From Betaproteobacteria bacterium (GTDB lineage Bacteria; Pseudomonadota; Gammaproteobacteria; Burkholderiales; SG8-39): 64,000 bases of DNA. The notes beneath the pieces are model-generated. The model was not told the origin of the DNA and did no database searches. It saw only the letters and a list, made by a program, of their open reading frames with translations. The stretch lies in assembly GCA_016195915.1 (NCBI GenBank), contig JACPYS010000043.1:1-64000 (forward strand). The letters are read 5' to 3'. This document shows, in pieces, positions 16,184 to 25,136 of the stretch. The translations under genes were made by a program, and so were the position numbers. Within the stretch, counting starts at the first letter, position 1. Each line of letters begins with the position of its first letter.

Positions 16184-18289
16184 CTAGGCCTTCACCACTT
16201 CCACCAGGCAGTCGTAGTAGGTCGCGGCGCCACCAAGGTCGGCAGTGCGCTGCGAGGTCAGATCGTTGGCGTTCCTGCGATCGGGGGCGAATTTCTTCCA
16301 CCATACCGAAGGCGCAACCACGACGCCGCGTCGTGGTTTGTCGTTCACGCGTGCGCGCAGGCTGACGCTGCCGCGCCCGTTGAAAACCCGCACCATGTCG
16401 CCGTCGGCGATGCGCCGTTTCGAGGCATCCACGGAATGCAGTTCCAGCTGCGGTTCGCCCTCGGCAGCGCGGAAACGCGGCAGGTTGGCGAAGGTCGAAT
16501 TGAGAAAGTTGCGCACGGGCGGCGAAAGGAAATTGAGCGGATACGTCTTTGCCAGTCGCGGATTGCTCGATGGCAACTCGGCCGGCGGGTTGTAGAACGG
16601 CAGCGGATCGATCCCCTGCGCCTCGAGCGACGCGCTGTGGAATTCGCACCTGCCCGAAGGCGTGTGGAAGTTTCCGTCTGCGAAGGGGGCGAAATTCTCC
16701 GGCAGCGCGAGCCGTCTCCAGCCGTGCTCCTTCAGCCCTTCCCAGTCCATGCCCGCAAGATTGGCGTGGCCCGAGCCGATCGCCTGGCGCGCGATGTCCT
16801 CGTCGCCGTCCTTGAAGCACGCTTCCTCGAAACCCATGCGAGCGGCGAGGCGCCGGAACACTTCAGTGTTCGGCAGCGATTCCCCCACCGGCGCGATCGC
16901 CGGGTTGTTCGCCAGCACGTAGAGGTGGCCGTAGGACTTGTGTATGTCGTAGTGCTCGAGTTGCGTCGTCGCCGGCAGCACGATATCGGCGTAGTCGGCG
17001 GTATCGGTGAGGAACGAATCCATCACCACGCAAAACAGATCCTCGCGCTCGAAGCCCGCAACGACCTTGGCGGAGTCGGGGCACACCGCCACGGGATTGT
17101 TGTTGTAGACCATCACCGCGCGCACCGGTGGCCGCGCCGCGGCAAGCGCCTCACCGAGTCTTGCGTGGTTGATCACGCGCGGGCGCGGCGCAGGCATCAG
17201 GTCCGGGCGCTCGAGCGCGGCGTGATCGAACTGGTAATTGTCCGCCGTGGTCAGCAGGATTCCGCCGGCGGCCTCGCGCCACGCGCCGGTGAGCGCAGGA
17301 AGGCAGGCGATCGTGCGCGCAGCCATCCCGCCGCCCGCGTGGCGCTGCATGCCGTAATTGAGGCGGATCGCGGCCGGCTTCGCCGCGCCGTAATCGCGCG
17401 CGAGCTGCACGACTTCCGCAGCCTCGAGCCCGCAGATCTCCGCCACTATCCGCGGCGAGTACTGGTCGAGCACCCGCGCCTTCAGTGCCTCGTACCCCAG
17501 CGTGTAACGTTCGATGTAGTCCAGGTCGACGAAACCTTCGCTGATCAGCACGTGCATCATGCCGAGCGCGAGGGCGCCGTCCGTGCCGGGCAGGGGCGCG
17601 ACGTGTCCGGTGCATTTTTCCGCGGTGAGGCTGCGGTACGGGTCGATCGCGATCAGCTTCGCCCCGCGCCGTTTGGCCTCCTGCGCGCGCGCCCAGAAAT
17701 GCAGGTTGGAGGTGATCGGGTTCGATCCCCAGATCAGGATCAGCTTTGAATCGACGTAACGCTCGGGGTCCATGCCATAGCTGCCGCCCAGCGTGGCCTT
17801 GATTCCAACCTTGCCCGCCGATGAGCACAGCGTCCGCTCCAGCTGCGATGCGCCCAGCTTGTGGAAAAAGCGCCGGTCCATGGAGCTGTACTGGAGCATG
17901 CCCATGGTCCCCGCGTAGCTGAGCGGCAGGATGGACGCAGCGCCGTCGGGCGCAGCCGAGAGTGCTTTGAATTTCGCAACGATGGTGTCGAGCGCCTCGT
18001 CCCATGAAATGCGCTGAAACTCGCCCTTGCCCTTCGGACCGGCGCGTTTCATCGGATGCATCAGACGGTCCGGCGAATAAGTACGCTCCGCGTAGTGGCT
18101 CACCTTCGTGCACAGCGAACCGTCGGTGAACGGATGCAGTGGATCACCCTGCACCTTTATCGCCACGCCATCCTTGACCGTAACCAGCATCGCGCAGGTA
18201 TCCGGGCAGTCGTGCGGGCACGCGGCGCGGACCACCTTAACGGCGGCGTCGGCGGCAAGAATTCCGCGGTTGTCATGAGGCGCGTTCAT
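16184..18289 (-). CDS. Molybdopterin-dependent oxidoreductase, catalytic subunit
   Basis: The protein has 701 aa and belongs to the DMSO-reductase superfamily (bis-MGD cofactor). The N-terminal motif CPHDCPDTC followed by SLCTKV gives the four Cys of a [4Fe-4S] cluster. LILIWGSNPITSNLH and RGAKLIAIDP are the cofactor-binding segments, and the C-terminal molybdopterin dinucleotide domain begins near YPLNFLSPP. No Tat signal is present, so it is probably cytoplasmic. There is no adjacent electron-transfer or membrane subunit. It follows glcF by 19 nt and has a good ribosome site, so it belongs to the glycolate operon. Substrate unknown. Confidence 0.88.
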   Translation of the reverse strand: MNAPHDNRGILAADAAVKVVRAACPHDCPDTCAMLVTVKDGVAIKVQGDPLHPFTDGSLCTKVSHYAERTYSPDRLMHPMKRAGPKGKGEFQRISWDEALDTIVAKFKALSAAPDGAASILPLSYAGTMGMLQYSSMDRRFFHKLGASQLERTLCSSAGKVGIKATLGGSYGMDPERYVDSKLILIWGSNPITSNLHFWARAQEAKRRGAKLIAIDPYRSLTAEKCTGHVAPLPGTDGALALGMMHVLISEGFVDLDYIERYTLGYEALKARVLDQYSPRIVAEICGLEAAEVVQLARDYGAAKPAAIRLNYGMQRHAGGGMAARTIACLPALTGAWREAAGGILLTTADNYQFDHAALERPDLMPAPRPRVINHARLGEALAAARPPVRAVMVYNNNPVAVCPDSAKVVAGFEREDLFCVVMDSFLTDTADYADIVLPATTQLEHYDIHKSYGHLYVLANNPAIAPVGESLPNTEVFRRLAARMGFEEACFKDGDEDIARQAIGSGHANLAGMDWEGLKEHGWRRLALPENFAPFADGNFHTPSGRCEFHSASLEAQGIDPLPFYNPPAELPSSNPRLAKTYPLNFLSPPVRNFLNSTFANLPRFRAAEGEPQLELHSVDASKRRIADGDMVRVFNGRGSVSLRARVNDKPRRGVVVAPSVWWKKFAPDRRNANDLTSQRTADLGGAATYYDCLVEVVKA

Positions 18290-18308
18290 GGCGGCAATTC
18301 TCCCCCGT

Positions 18309-19547
18309 TTACTTCGGCGACGCCAGACGCTCGTCGAGCAGTTCGATCCAGTGCCTCACCGGCGTTTGCGTCGCGCCTGCGAGATGCGCCAGGCAGCCAA
18401 TATTGGCCGTGGCGACCGTATCCGGTTCGCCGGAATGCAATGCCGCGAGTTTGTTGTCGCGCAAACGCCGCGAAAGCTCCGGCTGCAGGATCGAATAGGT
18501 CCCCGCCGATCCGCAGCACAGATGCCCGTCGGGCACCGCCACAAGCTCGAAACCGGCACGCGCGAGCAACGACTCCGCCGCGCCGCGCACCTGCTGGCCG
18601 TGCTGCAATGAACAGGGCGACTGGAATGCAACGCGCCGGGCCGGAACGCCTGCAGCAGGCGGCGGAAGACGGTCTGCTTCGGCCAGCATCACTTCAGCCA
18701 GGTCCCGGGTCATGGACGCGATGCGTTCGGCCTTTTTCACGTAGGCCGGATCGTCCGCGAGAAAATGCGGGTATTCGCGCAACGTCGAGCCGCACCCGCT
18801 GGCGGTCATCACGATGGCTTCGATTTCGCCGCGCTCGATCATGGGCCACCAGGCTTCGATCAGCGCGCGCTTGTCGTCGCGTCCGGCTTCCTGGAAGTTC
18901 AGGTGAAACCTGACCGCGCCGCAGCAACCCGCGCCCGGCGCTTCCACCAGAGAAATGCCCACCCGGTCGAGCACCCGCGCAGCCGCCGCGTTGATCACCG
19001 GGGCGATCGCGGGTTGCACGCAACCCGCAAGCGTCAGCATGCGACGATCGTGGCGCGGCGCCGGCCAATCGCCCGGCGCGGCGACACGCGGCGGAATCTT
19101 TTCCTTCAGTTCCGCGGGAAGCAGCGGACGGAAAAATCGCCCGAGGCCGAGCAGGAACGAAAACAGCCCGCTGCGCGGAAGCACGAACGCCAGCACCGCG
19201 CGCAGCAATCCCGCGATCGAGCCGCGCGGGACGCGCTGTTCGACGAGCCTGCGGCCGATGTCCACCAGCCGCCCGTACTGAACCCCGGACGGGCAGGTCG
19301 ACTCGCAGGAACGGCAGGTGAGACAGCGATCGAGGTGGGTTCGCGTGCTTGCGCCCGGCACGTTACCCTCGAGTACATGCTTGATGAGGTAGATGCGGCC
19401 GCGCGGGCCGTCGAGTTCGTCGCCGAGCAGCTGGTAGGTCGGGCAGGTCGCGTTGCAGAATCCGCAGTGGACGCACTTTCGCAGGATGCGGTCGGCCTCG
19501 CGCCCGTCGGCCGTGTCGCGGATGAAATCTGCGAGCCGGGTCTGCAT
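18309..19547 (-). CDS. glcF: Glycolate oxidase iron-sulfur subunit GlcF
   Basis: This 412-aa protein passes electrons from the GlcD/GlcE flavin subunits to the quinone pool. Two ferredoxin-type cluster motifs are visible near the N-terminus (CVHCGFCNATCPTY and CLTCRSCESTCPSG). Two CCG repeats (GAGCCGAVRFH and HLCCGSAGTY) lie in the C-terminal half, as usual for GlcF and related proteins. It starts 6 nt after glcE. Together with glcD, glcE and hyi it forms a full glycolate-to-glyoxylate oxidation operon. Confidence 0.94.
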   Translation of the reverse strand: MQTRLADFIRDTADGREADRILRKCVHCGFCNATCPTYQLLGDELDGPRGRIYLIKHVLEGNVPGASTRTHLDRCLTCRSCESTCPSGVQYGRLVDIGRRLVEQRVPRGSIAGLLRAVLAFVLPRSGLFSFLLGLGRFFRPLLPAELKEKIPPRVAAPGDWPAPRHDRRMLTLAGCVQPAIAPVINAAAARVLDRVGISLVEAPGAGCCGAVRFHLNFQEAGRDDKRALIEAWWPMIERGEIEAIVMTASGCGSTLREYPHFLADDPAYVKKAERIASMTRDLAEVMLAEADRLPPPAAGVPARRVAFQSPCSLQHGQQVRGAAESLLARAGFELVAVPDGHLCCGSAGTYSILQPELSRRLRDNKLAALHSGEPDTVATANIGCLAHLAGATQTPVRHWIELLDERLASPK

Positions 19548-19553
19548 CGGAGC

Positions 19554-20618
19554 TCAGAAATCCGGGTACAGGCGGCCCGGATTGAGAATGCCGTCCGGAT
19601 CGAACGCAGCCTTGAGTTCCCGGTGCAGGCGCGCGAGTTCCGGCGACAACGGTGCGTACACACCACCGGACCTTTCGCCGCCGCGAAACAGCGTCGCATG
19701 CCCACCGGCCCGTGAAGCCGCCGCGCGAACGAATGATGCGTCCGCCTGGGACCGGAACCAGCGCAGCGCGCCGCCCCATTCGATCAACTGTGTGCCCGGC
19801 AGATCGATGCGCGCCGCGTGTGAGGGAAGCGAAAGGCGCCATAGCGGCGCGTCACCCGCAAAAAAAGGATCAGTCTGCTCGCGAATGCCGCGCCAGAAAC
19901 CCGTGGCCTGCGCTTCATCGACGCGTTCGCCGCCGAGTTTCTCTTGCGCAGCCCGCACCGCGCTCGCTGCTCCCGACACGCGCACCCTGAGTCCGCCGTC
20001 GCTCCACGCGCTGGCTGATATCGACAGCGGCTGGCCAGACCAGCGGTTGAGCGTATCGATCGCGCGTTCTTCCGGCATCTCGAGCTCGAGCGTGATTTCG
20101 GCCGCCGGACGCGGCAGCACTTTGAGCGAGGCCGCGAGAATCATTCCGAGCGTGCCGAGCGATCCCGCGGCGAGCCGCGATAGATCGTAGCCGGCGACGT
20201 TTTTCATCACCTGCCCGCCGAATGCGAGATCTCGGCCGCGCCCGTCGAGCAGCCGCACGCCGAGCACGAAATCGCGCACGGCCCCCGCCGCGGCGCGGCG
20301 CGGCCCCGACAGGCCCGCCGCCAAACAGCCTCCCAGAGTCGCACCAGCGCCGAAATGCGGTGGCTCGAAGGCGAGCATCTGGCGCTTTTCCTCGAGCATC
20401 GCCTCGATTTCCGCAAGCGGCGTGCCGCCGCGGGCGGTCACCACCAATTCGCTCGGCTCGTAACTGACGATCCCCGCGTGTCCGCGCGTATCGAGCACCT
20501 CGCCCAAGAGTGCGCCGCCGTAGAAATCCTTGCTGCCGCCGCCGCGCAGGCGCAGCGGCTGCCTGCGCGCTGCGGCATCGCGGAACGCCTGCACGAACCG
20601 CTCTGCAGCATCCGGCAT
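19554..20618 (-). CDS. glcE: Glycolate oxidase subunit GlcE
   Basis: GlcE is the second FAD-binding subunit of glycolate oxidase. The 354 aa start MPDAAERFVQAFRDAAARRQ and include LRLRGGGSKDFYG, FGAGATLGGCLAAGLSGPRR and GGQVMKNVAGYDLSRL, all typical. The ATG at 20618 overlaps the glcD TGA by one base (TGATG), which decides the start; the open frame extends 81 codons upstream only as a shadow of glcD. Ends with AAFDPDGILNPGRLYPDF, a common closing motif of this FAD family. Confidence 0.94.
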   Translation of the reverse strand: MPDAAERFVQAFRDAAARRQPLRLRGGGSKDFYGGALLGEVLDTRGHAGIVSYEPSELVVTARGGTPLAEIEAMLEEKRQMLAFEPPHFGAGATLGGCLAAGLSGPRRAAAGAVRDFVLGVRLLDGRGRDLAFGGQVMKNVAGYDLSRLAAGSLGTLGMILAASLKVLPRPAAEITLELEMPEERAIDTLNRWSGQPLSISASAWSDGGLRVRVSGAASAVRAAQEKLGGERVDEAQATGFWRGIREQTDPFFAGDAPLWRLSLPSHAARIDLPGTQLIEWGGALRWFRSQADASFVRAAASRAGGHATLFRGGERSGGVYAPLSPELARLHRELKAAFDPDGILNPGRLYPDF

Positions 20619-22123
20619 CAGAACCGCGGCAATTCGGGAAATTTCAGCCGGCCGCCGGATACCCGCATGCGACCATACTCGACGCAGCGGTGCAATGTCG
20701 GCACCGCCTTGCCGGGATTGAGCAGACCCCGCGGATCGAATGCGCGTTTCACCGCGTGAAAAGCGGCCAGCTCGGCGGGCTTGAACTGCACGCACATCTG
20801 GTCGATCTTCTCGACCCCGACACCGTGCTCGCCCGTAATCGTGCCGCCGACTTCGACGCATTTCTCCAGCACCTCGGCGGCGAATCGCTCGGTGCGCTGC
20901 AACTGGTCCGCATCATTGGCGTCGAACAGGATCAGCGGATGCAGGTTGCCGTCGCCGGCGTGGAACACGTTGGGGCAGCGCAAGCCATACTTCTTTTCCA
21001 TTTCGGCGATGAAGTTGAGGATCTCGCCCAGCCGCTTGCGCGGAATCGTGCCGTCCATGCAGTAGTAGTCCGGCGAAATGCGTCCCACGGCCGAAAACGC
21101 GGCCTTGCGCCCCGACCAGAACCTGAGCCGCTCGGTTTCGTTCTGCGAGACGCTCGTTCGCGTCGCGCCAGAGCGCTCCAGCACCGCCTTCATGCGGCCG
21201 ATTTCCTCCTCGACCTCCTCGGGCGTACCGTCGGATTCGCACAGCAGGATCGCGGCCGCTTCAAGATCGTAGTTGGCGTGCACGAACTCCTCGACCGCGC
21301 GCGTCGCGGGCCGGTCCATCATTTCGAGGCCGGCCGGGATGATGCCCTCGCCGATGATCGCGGCGACCGCGTTGCCCGCCTTCTCGACGTCATCGAACGA
21401 TGCCATCAGCACCCGCGCGGTCTGCGGTCTGGGCAGCAGCTTCACGGTGACTTCGACGGTGACCGCAAGCATCCCCTCCGAGCCGATCGCCAGCGCGAGC
21501 AGGTCGTACCCCGGCGTATCGAGCGCCTGCGAACCGAACGTGACCGGTTCCCCGGCAATGGTGTATCCCCGTACCGCGAGCACGTTGTGCACCGTGAGGC
21601 CATACTTGAGACAGTGAACGCCGCCTGAGTTTTCCGCGACGTTGCCTCCAATCGAGCAGGCGATCTGGCTGGAGGGATCCGGCGCGTAATACAGGCCGAA
21701 GGGCGCCACCACATCGGAAATCGCCGCATTGCGAACCCCGGGCTGCACGACGGCGATTCGCGCGAGCGGATCGACGCGCACGATGCGCATGAACTTCGCC
21801 ATCGACAGCAGCACGCCGTCGCCCAGCGGCAGTGCACCCCCGGAAAGCCCGGTGCCTGCACCGCGCGGCACCACCGGTACTCCAAGGGCATGGCAGGTCT
21901 TGAGGAGCCGCTGCACCTGTTCCTCCGACTCGGGCAATGCGACCACCATCGGCACCTGCCGGTAGGCGGTGAGCCCGTCGCACTCGAACGGGCGCGTGTC
22001 CTCCTCCTGCCACAACACGCAGCGCTCGGGCAGGAACGCGCGCAACGCCTGCGCCACTTCGCGCTGGCGGGCCGCGTCGATGCGCGCGTCGATGCGTTCT
22101 TCTACAGGTAAGGCTTCGCCCAT
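20618..22123 (-). CDS. glcD: Glycolate oxidase FAD subunit GlcD
   Basis: GlcD is the catalytic flavoprotein that oxidises glycolate (and often D-lactate). The 501 aa show the FAD-binding PVVPRGAGTGLSGGALPL, APDPSSQIACSIGGNVAENSGG, and the C-terminal FHAGDGNLHP and GEHGVGVEK with catalytic His residues. The C-terminal FDPRGLLNPGK closes the oxidase domain. The ATG overlaps the 3' end of hyi by 22 nt, implying coupling. A further 35 residues after LNPGK make it slightly longer than E. coli GlcD. Confidence 0.95.
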   Translation of the reverse strand: MGEALPVEERIDARIDAARQREVAQALRAFLPERCVLWQEEDTRPFECDGLTAYRQVPMVVALPESEEQVQRLLKTCHALGVPVVPRGAGTGLSGGALPLGDGVLLSMAKFMRIVRVDPLARIAVVQPGVRNAAISDVVAPFGLYYAPDPSSQIACSIGGNVAENSGGVHCLKYGLTVHNVLAVRGYTIAGEPVTFGSQALDTPGYDLLALAIGSEGMLAVTVEVTVKLLPRPQTARVLMASFDDVEKAGNAVAAIIGEGIIPAGLEMMDRPATRAVEEFVHANYDLEAAAILLCESDGTPEEVEEEIGRMKAVLERSGATRTSVSQNETERLRFWSGRKAAFSAVGRISPDYYCMDGTIPRKRLGEILNFIAEMEKKYGLRCPNVFHAGDGNLHPLILFDANDADQLQRTERFAAEVLEKCVEVGGTITGEHGVGVEKIDQMCVQFKPAELAAFHAVKRAFDPRGLLNPGKAVPTLHRCVEYGRMRVSGGRLKFPELPRF

Positions 22124-22887
22124 TTCAGGCCTGCGCTCGTATCACCGAGGGGATTGTATTCGCAGCCGATCCACCCGGCATAGCCGATGCGGTCGATCTC
22201 GGCGAGCAACCACGGAAAATTGATCTCGCCCGTGCCGGGTTCGTGGCGATCGGGCACGTCGGCGAGCTGCATGTGGCCGATCTTCGGCAACAGGCGCTCC
22301 ATGGTCCTGGCCAGATCGCCTTCCACGATCTGCATGTGAAACAGGTCATACTGAATGGCCAGGTTGTCCGAACCGACGGCCTGCAAAATCTCTTCGGCCT
22401 GCCGGGAAGTATTGAGAAAAAAGCCGGGTACGGTGCGCGGGTTGATCGGCTCGATCAGCAGGCGGATGCCCGCAGCGCGCAGTCTGCCGGCTGCATATCC
22501 CAGATTCGCGACGAAAATCTCCCGCAGTTGTTCGCGTGCCATCCCCGGCGGGGCAACACCCGAGAGGCAATTGAGCCGCGGACAGCCCGCCGCGCGGGCG
22601 TACTCGATCCCCCGCTCCACGCCTTCGCGGAATTCCTGCTCGCGCCCCGGCAGGCAGGCAATGCCGCGATCACCCCTGGCAGGATCGCCCGCAGGCAGGT
22701 TGTGCAGCACCACTTCGACGCCGGCCTGACGCGCTCGCGCCGCAACCTCGTCCTGGTCGAACTCGTAGGGGAATTGGTACTCGACATAACGGAACGCCGC
22801 GCGCGCAGCCGCCGCAAAGCGCTCGAGGAACGGCGCTTCGGCGAACAACATCGAGACGTTGGCAGCAAGACGGGGCACGTAACGCAT
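22102..22887 (-). CDS. hyi: Hydroxypyruvate isomerase
   Basis: This sugar-phosphate-isomerase-like TIM barrel interconverts hydroxypyruvate and tartronate semialdehyde. The 261 aa show AANVSMLFAEAPFLERF at the start, LLIEPINPRTVPGFFL with the metal-binding Glu, QYDLFHMQIVEGDL, and ends with GCEYNPLGDTSAGLKW. The context (glycolate oxidase downstream) fits glyoxylate metabolism through tartronate semialdehyde. Start choice is open: ATG at 22887 or GTG at 22878 (giving MPRLAANV, as in many homologues). Neither has a ribosome site; a TAGAAT box at 22886-22891 would put transcription right at the GTG. Confidence 0.9.
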   Translation of the reverse strand: MRYVPRLAANVSMLFAEAPFLERFAAAARAAFRYVEYQFPYEFDQDEVAARARQAGVEVVLHNLPAGDPARGDRGIACLPGREQEFREGVERGIEYARAAGCPRLNCLSGVAPPGMAREQLREIFVANLGYAAGRLRAAGIRLLIEPINPRTVPGFFLNTSRQAEEILQAVGSDNLAIQYDLFHMQIVEGDLARTMERLLPKIGHMQLADVPDRHEPGTGEINFPWLLAEIDRIGYAGWIGCEYNPLGDTSAGLKWAKPYL

Positions 22888-22895
22888 TCTACAAT
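22886..22895. promoter_or_regulatory. Overlapping divergent -10 boxes between hyi and sulP
   Basis: The two start codons are only 13 bp apart. On the plus strand TACAAT (22890-22895) ends 5 nt before the sulP ATG. On the minus strand TAGAAT (22891-22886) ends 7 nt before the alternative hyi GTG at 22878. No Shine-Dalgarno is seen for either gene. This suggests leaderless transcripts from back-to-back promoters; the -35 regions are poor. Confidence 0.35.
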
Positions 22896-22900
22896 CGCAC

Positions 22901-24706
22901 ATGGGCATTGCTTCCGGCTGGCTTTCGCACGCGTTCCCGGCACTGCGCTGGTGGCGGCGAGTCGACCGCGGCACGCTGCGCGCGGACCTCGCTGCGGGCA
23001 TAGTTGGCGCGATCGTGGTGCTGCCTCAGGGTATTGCGTTTGCCACCCTTGCCGGCATGCCGCCGGAGTACGGCCTGTACGCCGCCATGGTGCCGGCAAT
23101 CGTCGCGGCGCTGTGGGGCTCGAGCTGGCATCTCGTTTCGGGACCGACGAATGCCATTTCGCTGGTGGTCTTCGCGACCATGACGCAGATCGCGGAACCC
23201 GGGACCGCAAAATACGTCAGCCTCGTGCTGATGCTCACTCTGCTGGTCGGCGCCACCAAGCTGGTGGCCGGGCTGGCGCGCCTCGGGGTGCTCGTCAATT
23301 TCATTTCCCATACCGTGGTGGTCGGCTTCACCGCAGGGGCGGCGCTGCTGATCATCGCGAGCCAGCTGCGCAACTTCTTCGGCATTCCGATTCCGGCGGG
23401 CACATCGTTCTTCGAAGTCCTGCATGCGTTCGGCGCGGGGATCGACGAGGTGAAGCCGTACACGCTGCTGGTTGGCATGATCACGCTCGCAAGCGGGCTG
23501 GCTGCGCGCCGCTGGCTGCCGCGGATACCGTACATGATCGTGGCGATGGTCGCGGGCGGAGCCGCCGGCTATGCCCTCAACCGCTGGCTCGGCCCCGAGA
23601 ATACCGCGATCCGCGTGCTCGGCGCGTTGCCGGCCGCCCTGCCGGCCTTGTCGCTGCCGCAATTCTCGTTTGAAACGATGCGCGCCTTGGGCAGCGCCGC
23701 GATTGCGGTCTCGGTGCTGGGGCTGGTCGAGGCGGTTTCGATCGCACGCTCGATCGCCCTCAAGTCCGGCCAGCGCATCGACGGCAATCAGGAGTTCATC
23801 GGCCAATGCCTGTCGAATCTGGTCGGGAGCTTCTTCTCGGCCTATCCGTCGAGCGGATCGTTCAACCGCTCGGGAGCCAACTACGAGGCGGGCGCGAAGA
23901 CGCCACTGGCGGCAGTGCTCTCGGCGGCGTTTCTCGTACTGATCGTGCTCGCCGTGGCGCCGCTCGCTGCCTTCATTCCGGTCGCGTCGATGGCGGGAAT
24001 CCTGTTCCTCGTAGCTTGGGGGCTGTTCGAGTTTCACCAAGCCAGGACCATCGTGCTTGCCAGCCGGGCTGAAGCGGCGCTGCTCGCGGTAACGATCTTC
24101 GCCACCCTCACGCTGCACCTCGAGATGGCGATTCTGTTCGGCATCGCGCTTTCGCTTACGCTCTATCTGCACCGCACCTCCAGGCCGGCGCTGCGTTCCA
24201 TTCTCCCCGATCCGCAGGCACCGCAACGCAAATTCCGCGAGCGCCGCCCCGGCGAGGCCGAGTGCCCGCAGCTTCAGATCCTGCGGATCGAAGGTTCGCT
24301 CTACTTCGGCGCGGTCAGTCACGTCGGCGATTATCTTCAATTGATCGAGGAACGTCGGCCGCTGCAGAAGCACCTGTTGCTGCTTTCCAAGAGCATGAAC
24401 TTCGTCGACGTGGCCGGCGCCGAGCTGCTGGCGGGCGAGGCGCGGCGGCGGCGGGCGCGCGGCGGCGGGCTCTACTTCCACGGGTTGCGCGACTCGGCTG
24501 CCAGAATGCTCTTCGGGCCGGCGTTTCGGGGCGAATTCCCGTCCGGAGCGAATCTGGCGACCAAGCGCGAGGCGATTGCGCAAACCTTCGCTGTGCTGGA
24601 TCGAAATATATGCGCCGGTTGCCGGGCGCGCGTGTTCGAGGAATGCTCGTCGCTTGCGCCGCCCGCGGTCGATGGCGCGAGCACGGTTAACCGTAACAAG
24701 CCGTGA
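22901..24706 (+). CDS. SulP-family anion transporter with STAS domain
   Basis: The protein has 601 aa. Residues 20-430 hold the transporter core, with DLAAGIVGAIVVLPQGIAFA and GLPPEYGLYA-like MPPEYGLYAAMVPAIVAA as SulP signatures, and the FAD-like SSGSFNRSGANYEAGAKT loop. The C-terminal STAS domain runs from about 455 to 560 (LQILRIEGSLYFGAVSHV, then LLLLSKSMNFVDVAGAE). A Cys pair CAGC and later CSS follow near the C-terminus (about 570-585). Likely substrate is sulfate or bicarbonate; the neighbouring genes do not decide. It starts 13 bp from the divergent hyi and lacks a ribosome site. Confidence 0.92.
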   Translation: MGIASGWLSHAFPALRWWRRVDRGTLRADLAAGIVGAIVVLPQGIAFATLAGMPPEYGLYAAMVPAIVAALWGSSWHLVSGPTNAISLVVFATMTQIAEPGTAKYVSLVLMLTLLVGATKLVAGLARLGVLVNFISHTVVVGFTAGAALLIIASQLRNFFGIPIPAGTSFFEVLHAFGAGIDEVKPYTLLVGMITLASGLAARRWLPRIPYMIVAMVAGGAAGYALNRWLGPENTAIRVLGALPAALPALSLPQFSFETMRALGSAAIAVSVLGLVEAVSIARSIALKSGQRIDGNQEFIGQCLSNLVGSFFSAYPSSGSFNRSGANYEAGAKTPLAAVLSAAFLVLIVLAVAPLAAFIPVASMAGILFLVAWGLFEFHQARTIVLASRAEAALLAVTIFATLTLHLEMAILFGIALSLTLYLHRTSRPALRSILPDPQAPQRKFRERRPGEAECPQLQILRIEGSLYFGAVSHVGDYLQLIEERRPLQKHLLLLSKSMNFVDVAGAELLAGEARRRRARGGGLYFHGLRDSAARMLFGPAFRGEFPSGANLATKREAIAQTFAVLDRNICAGCRARVFEECSSLAPPAVDGASTVNRNKP

Positions 24707-24881
24707 CGCGGGGCGCCGCCCCATCACGGCAGTAACGCAATCCGTTATGGGCCCCTTTGCAATTGTTATGGGGTGCCAGGCCCCTGCGTGCTACCATTTT
24801 TTCGCACCGGCAGAAACCGCGCGCCGCCTAAGCGAGCGACCGCGCTGAAATGCGGTGTCGCGACCAAGGCTGGAAATTGCA

Positions 24882-25121
24882 ATGACACCCTTCATGGCAG
24901 ACGGCGATGAAAGAAAAATCGTCAAGACGCTCGCGCTTGGGTTCCTCTCTCTGCTTCTCTACGCCGCCCTGTTCCTCAACGAGGAATCGGTTCTCCAGCT
25001 GTCGACGCTGGGTGGATGGTACGCACTCGTCCCAGTCGCGATCGCCTTCGTCTTCTCGGTCGCGCATGGCGCATTCACCGGGCACTTTTGGGACGTGCTG
25101 GGCGTGAAAGCACGGAAATAG
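24882..25121 (+). CDS. Small two-helix membrane protein beside the TauE-UspA fusion
   Basis: The 79-aa product starts MTPFMADGDERKIVKTL and has two hydrophobic stretches (LALGFLSLLLYAALFL and ALVPVAIAFVFSVAHGAF) and a basic tail. I do not recognise a family. The ATG at 24882 has a weak AAGGCTGGA ribosome site; a GTG at 24855 would add nine residues. It ends 15 nt before the TauE-UspA gene on the same strand, so it is probably co-transcribed and could be a partner of that transporter. This is inference from position only. Confidence 0.7.
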   Translation: MTPFMADGDERKIVKTLALGFLSLLLYAALFLNEESVLQLSTLGGWYALVPVAIAFVFSVAHGAFTGHFWDVLGVKARK

Positions 25122-25136
25122 AACCCGACTCGCGCC

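Noticed and set aside
20619-20861. N-terminal extension of glcE by 81 codons
   Set aside because: It overlaps the conserved end of glcD, reads as Arg-rich nonsense, and the TGATG overlap gives a natural start at 20618.
22889-24727. 612-codon minus-strand frame over sulP
   Set aside because: Shadow of a well-conserved SulP transporter; the translation is Arg/Glu/Gln-rich without domains.
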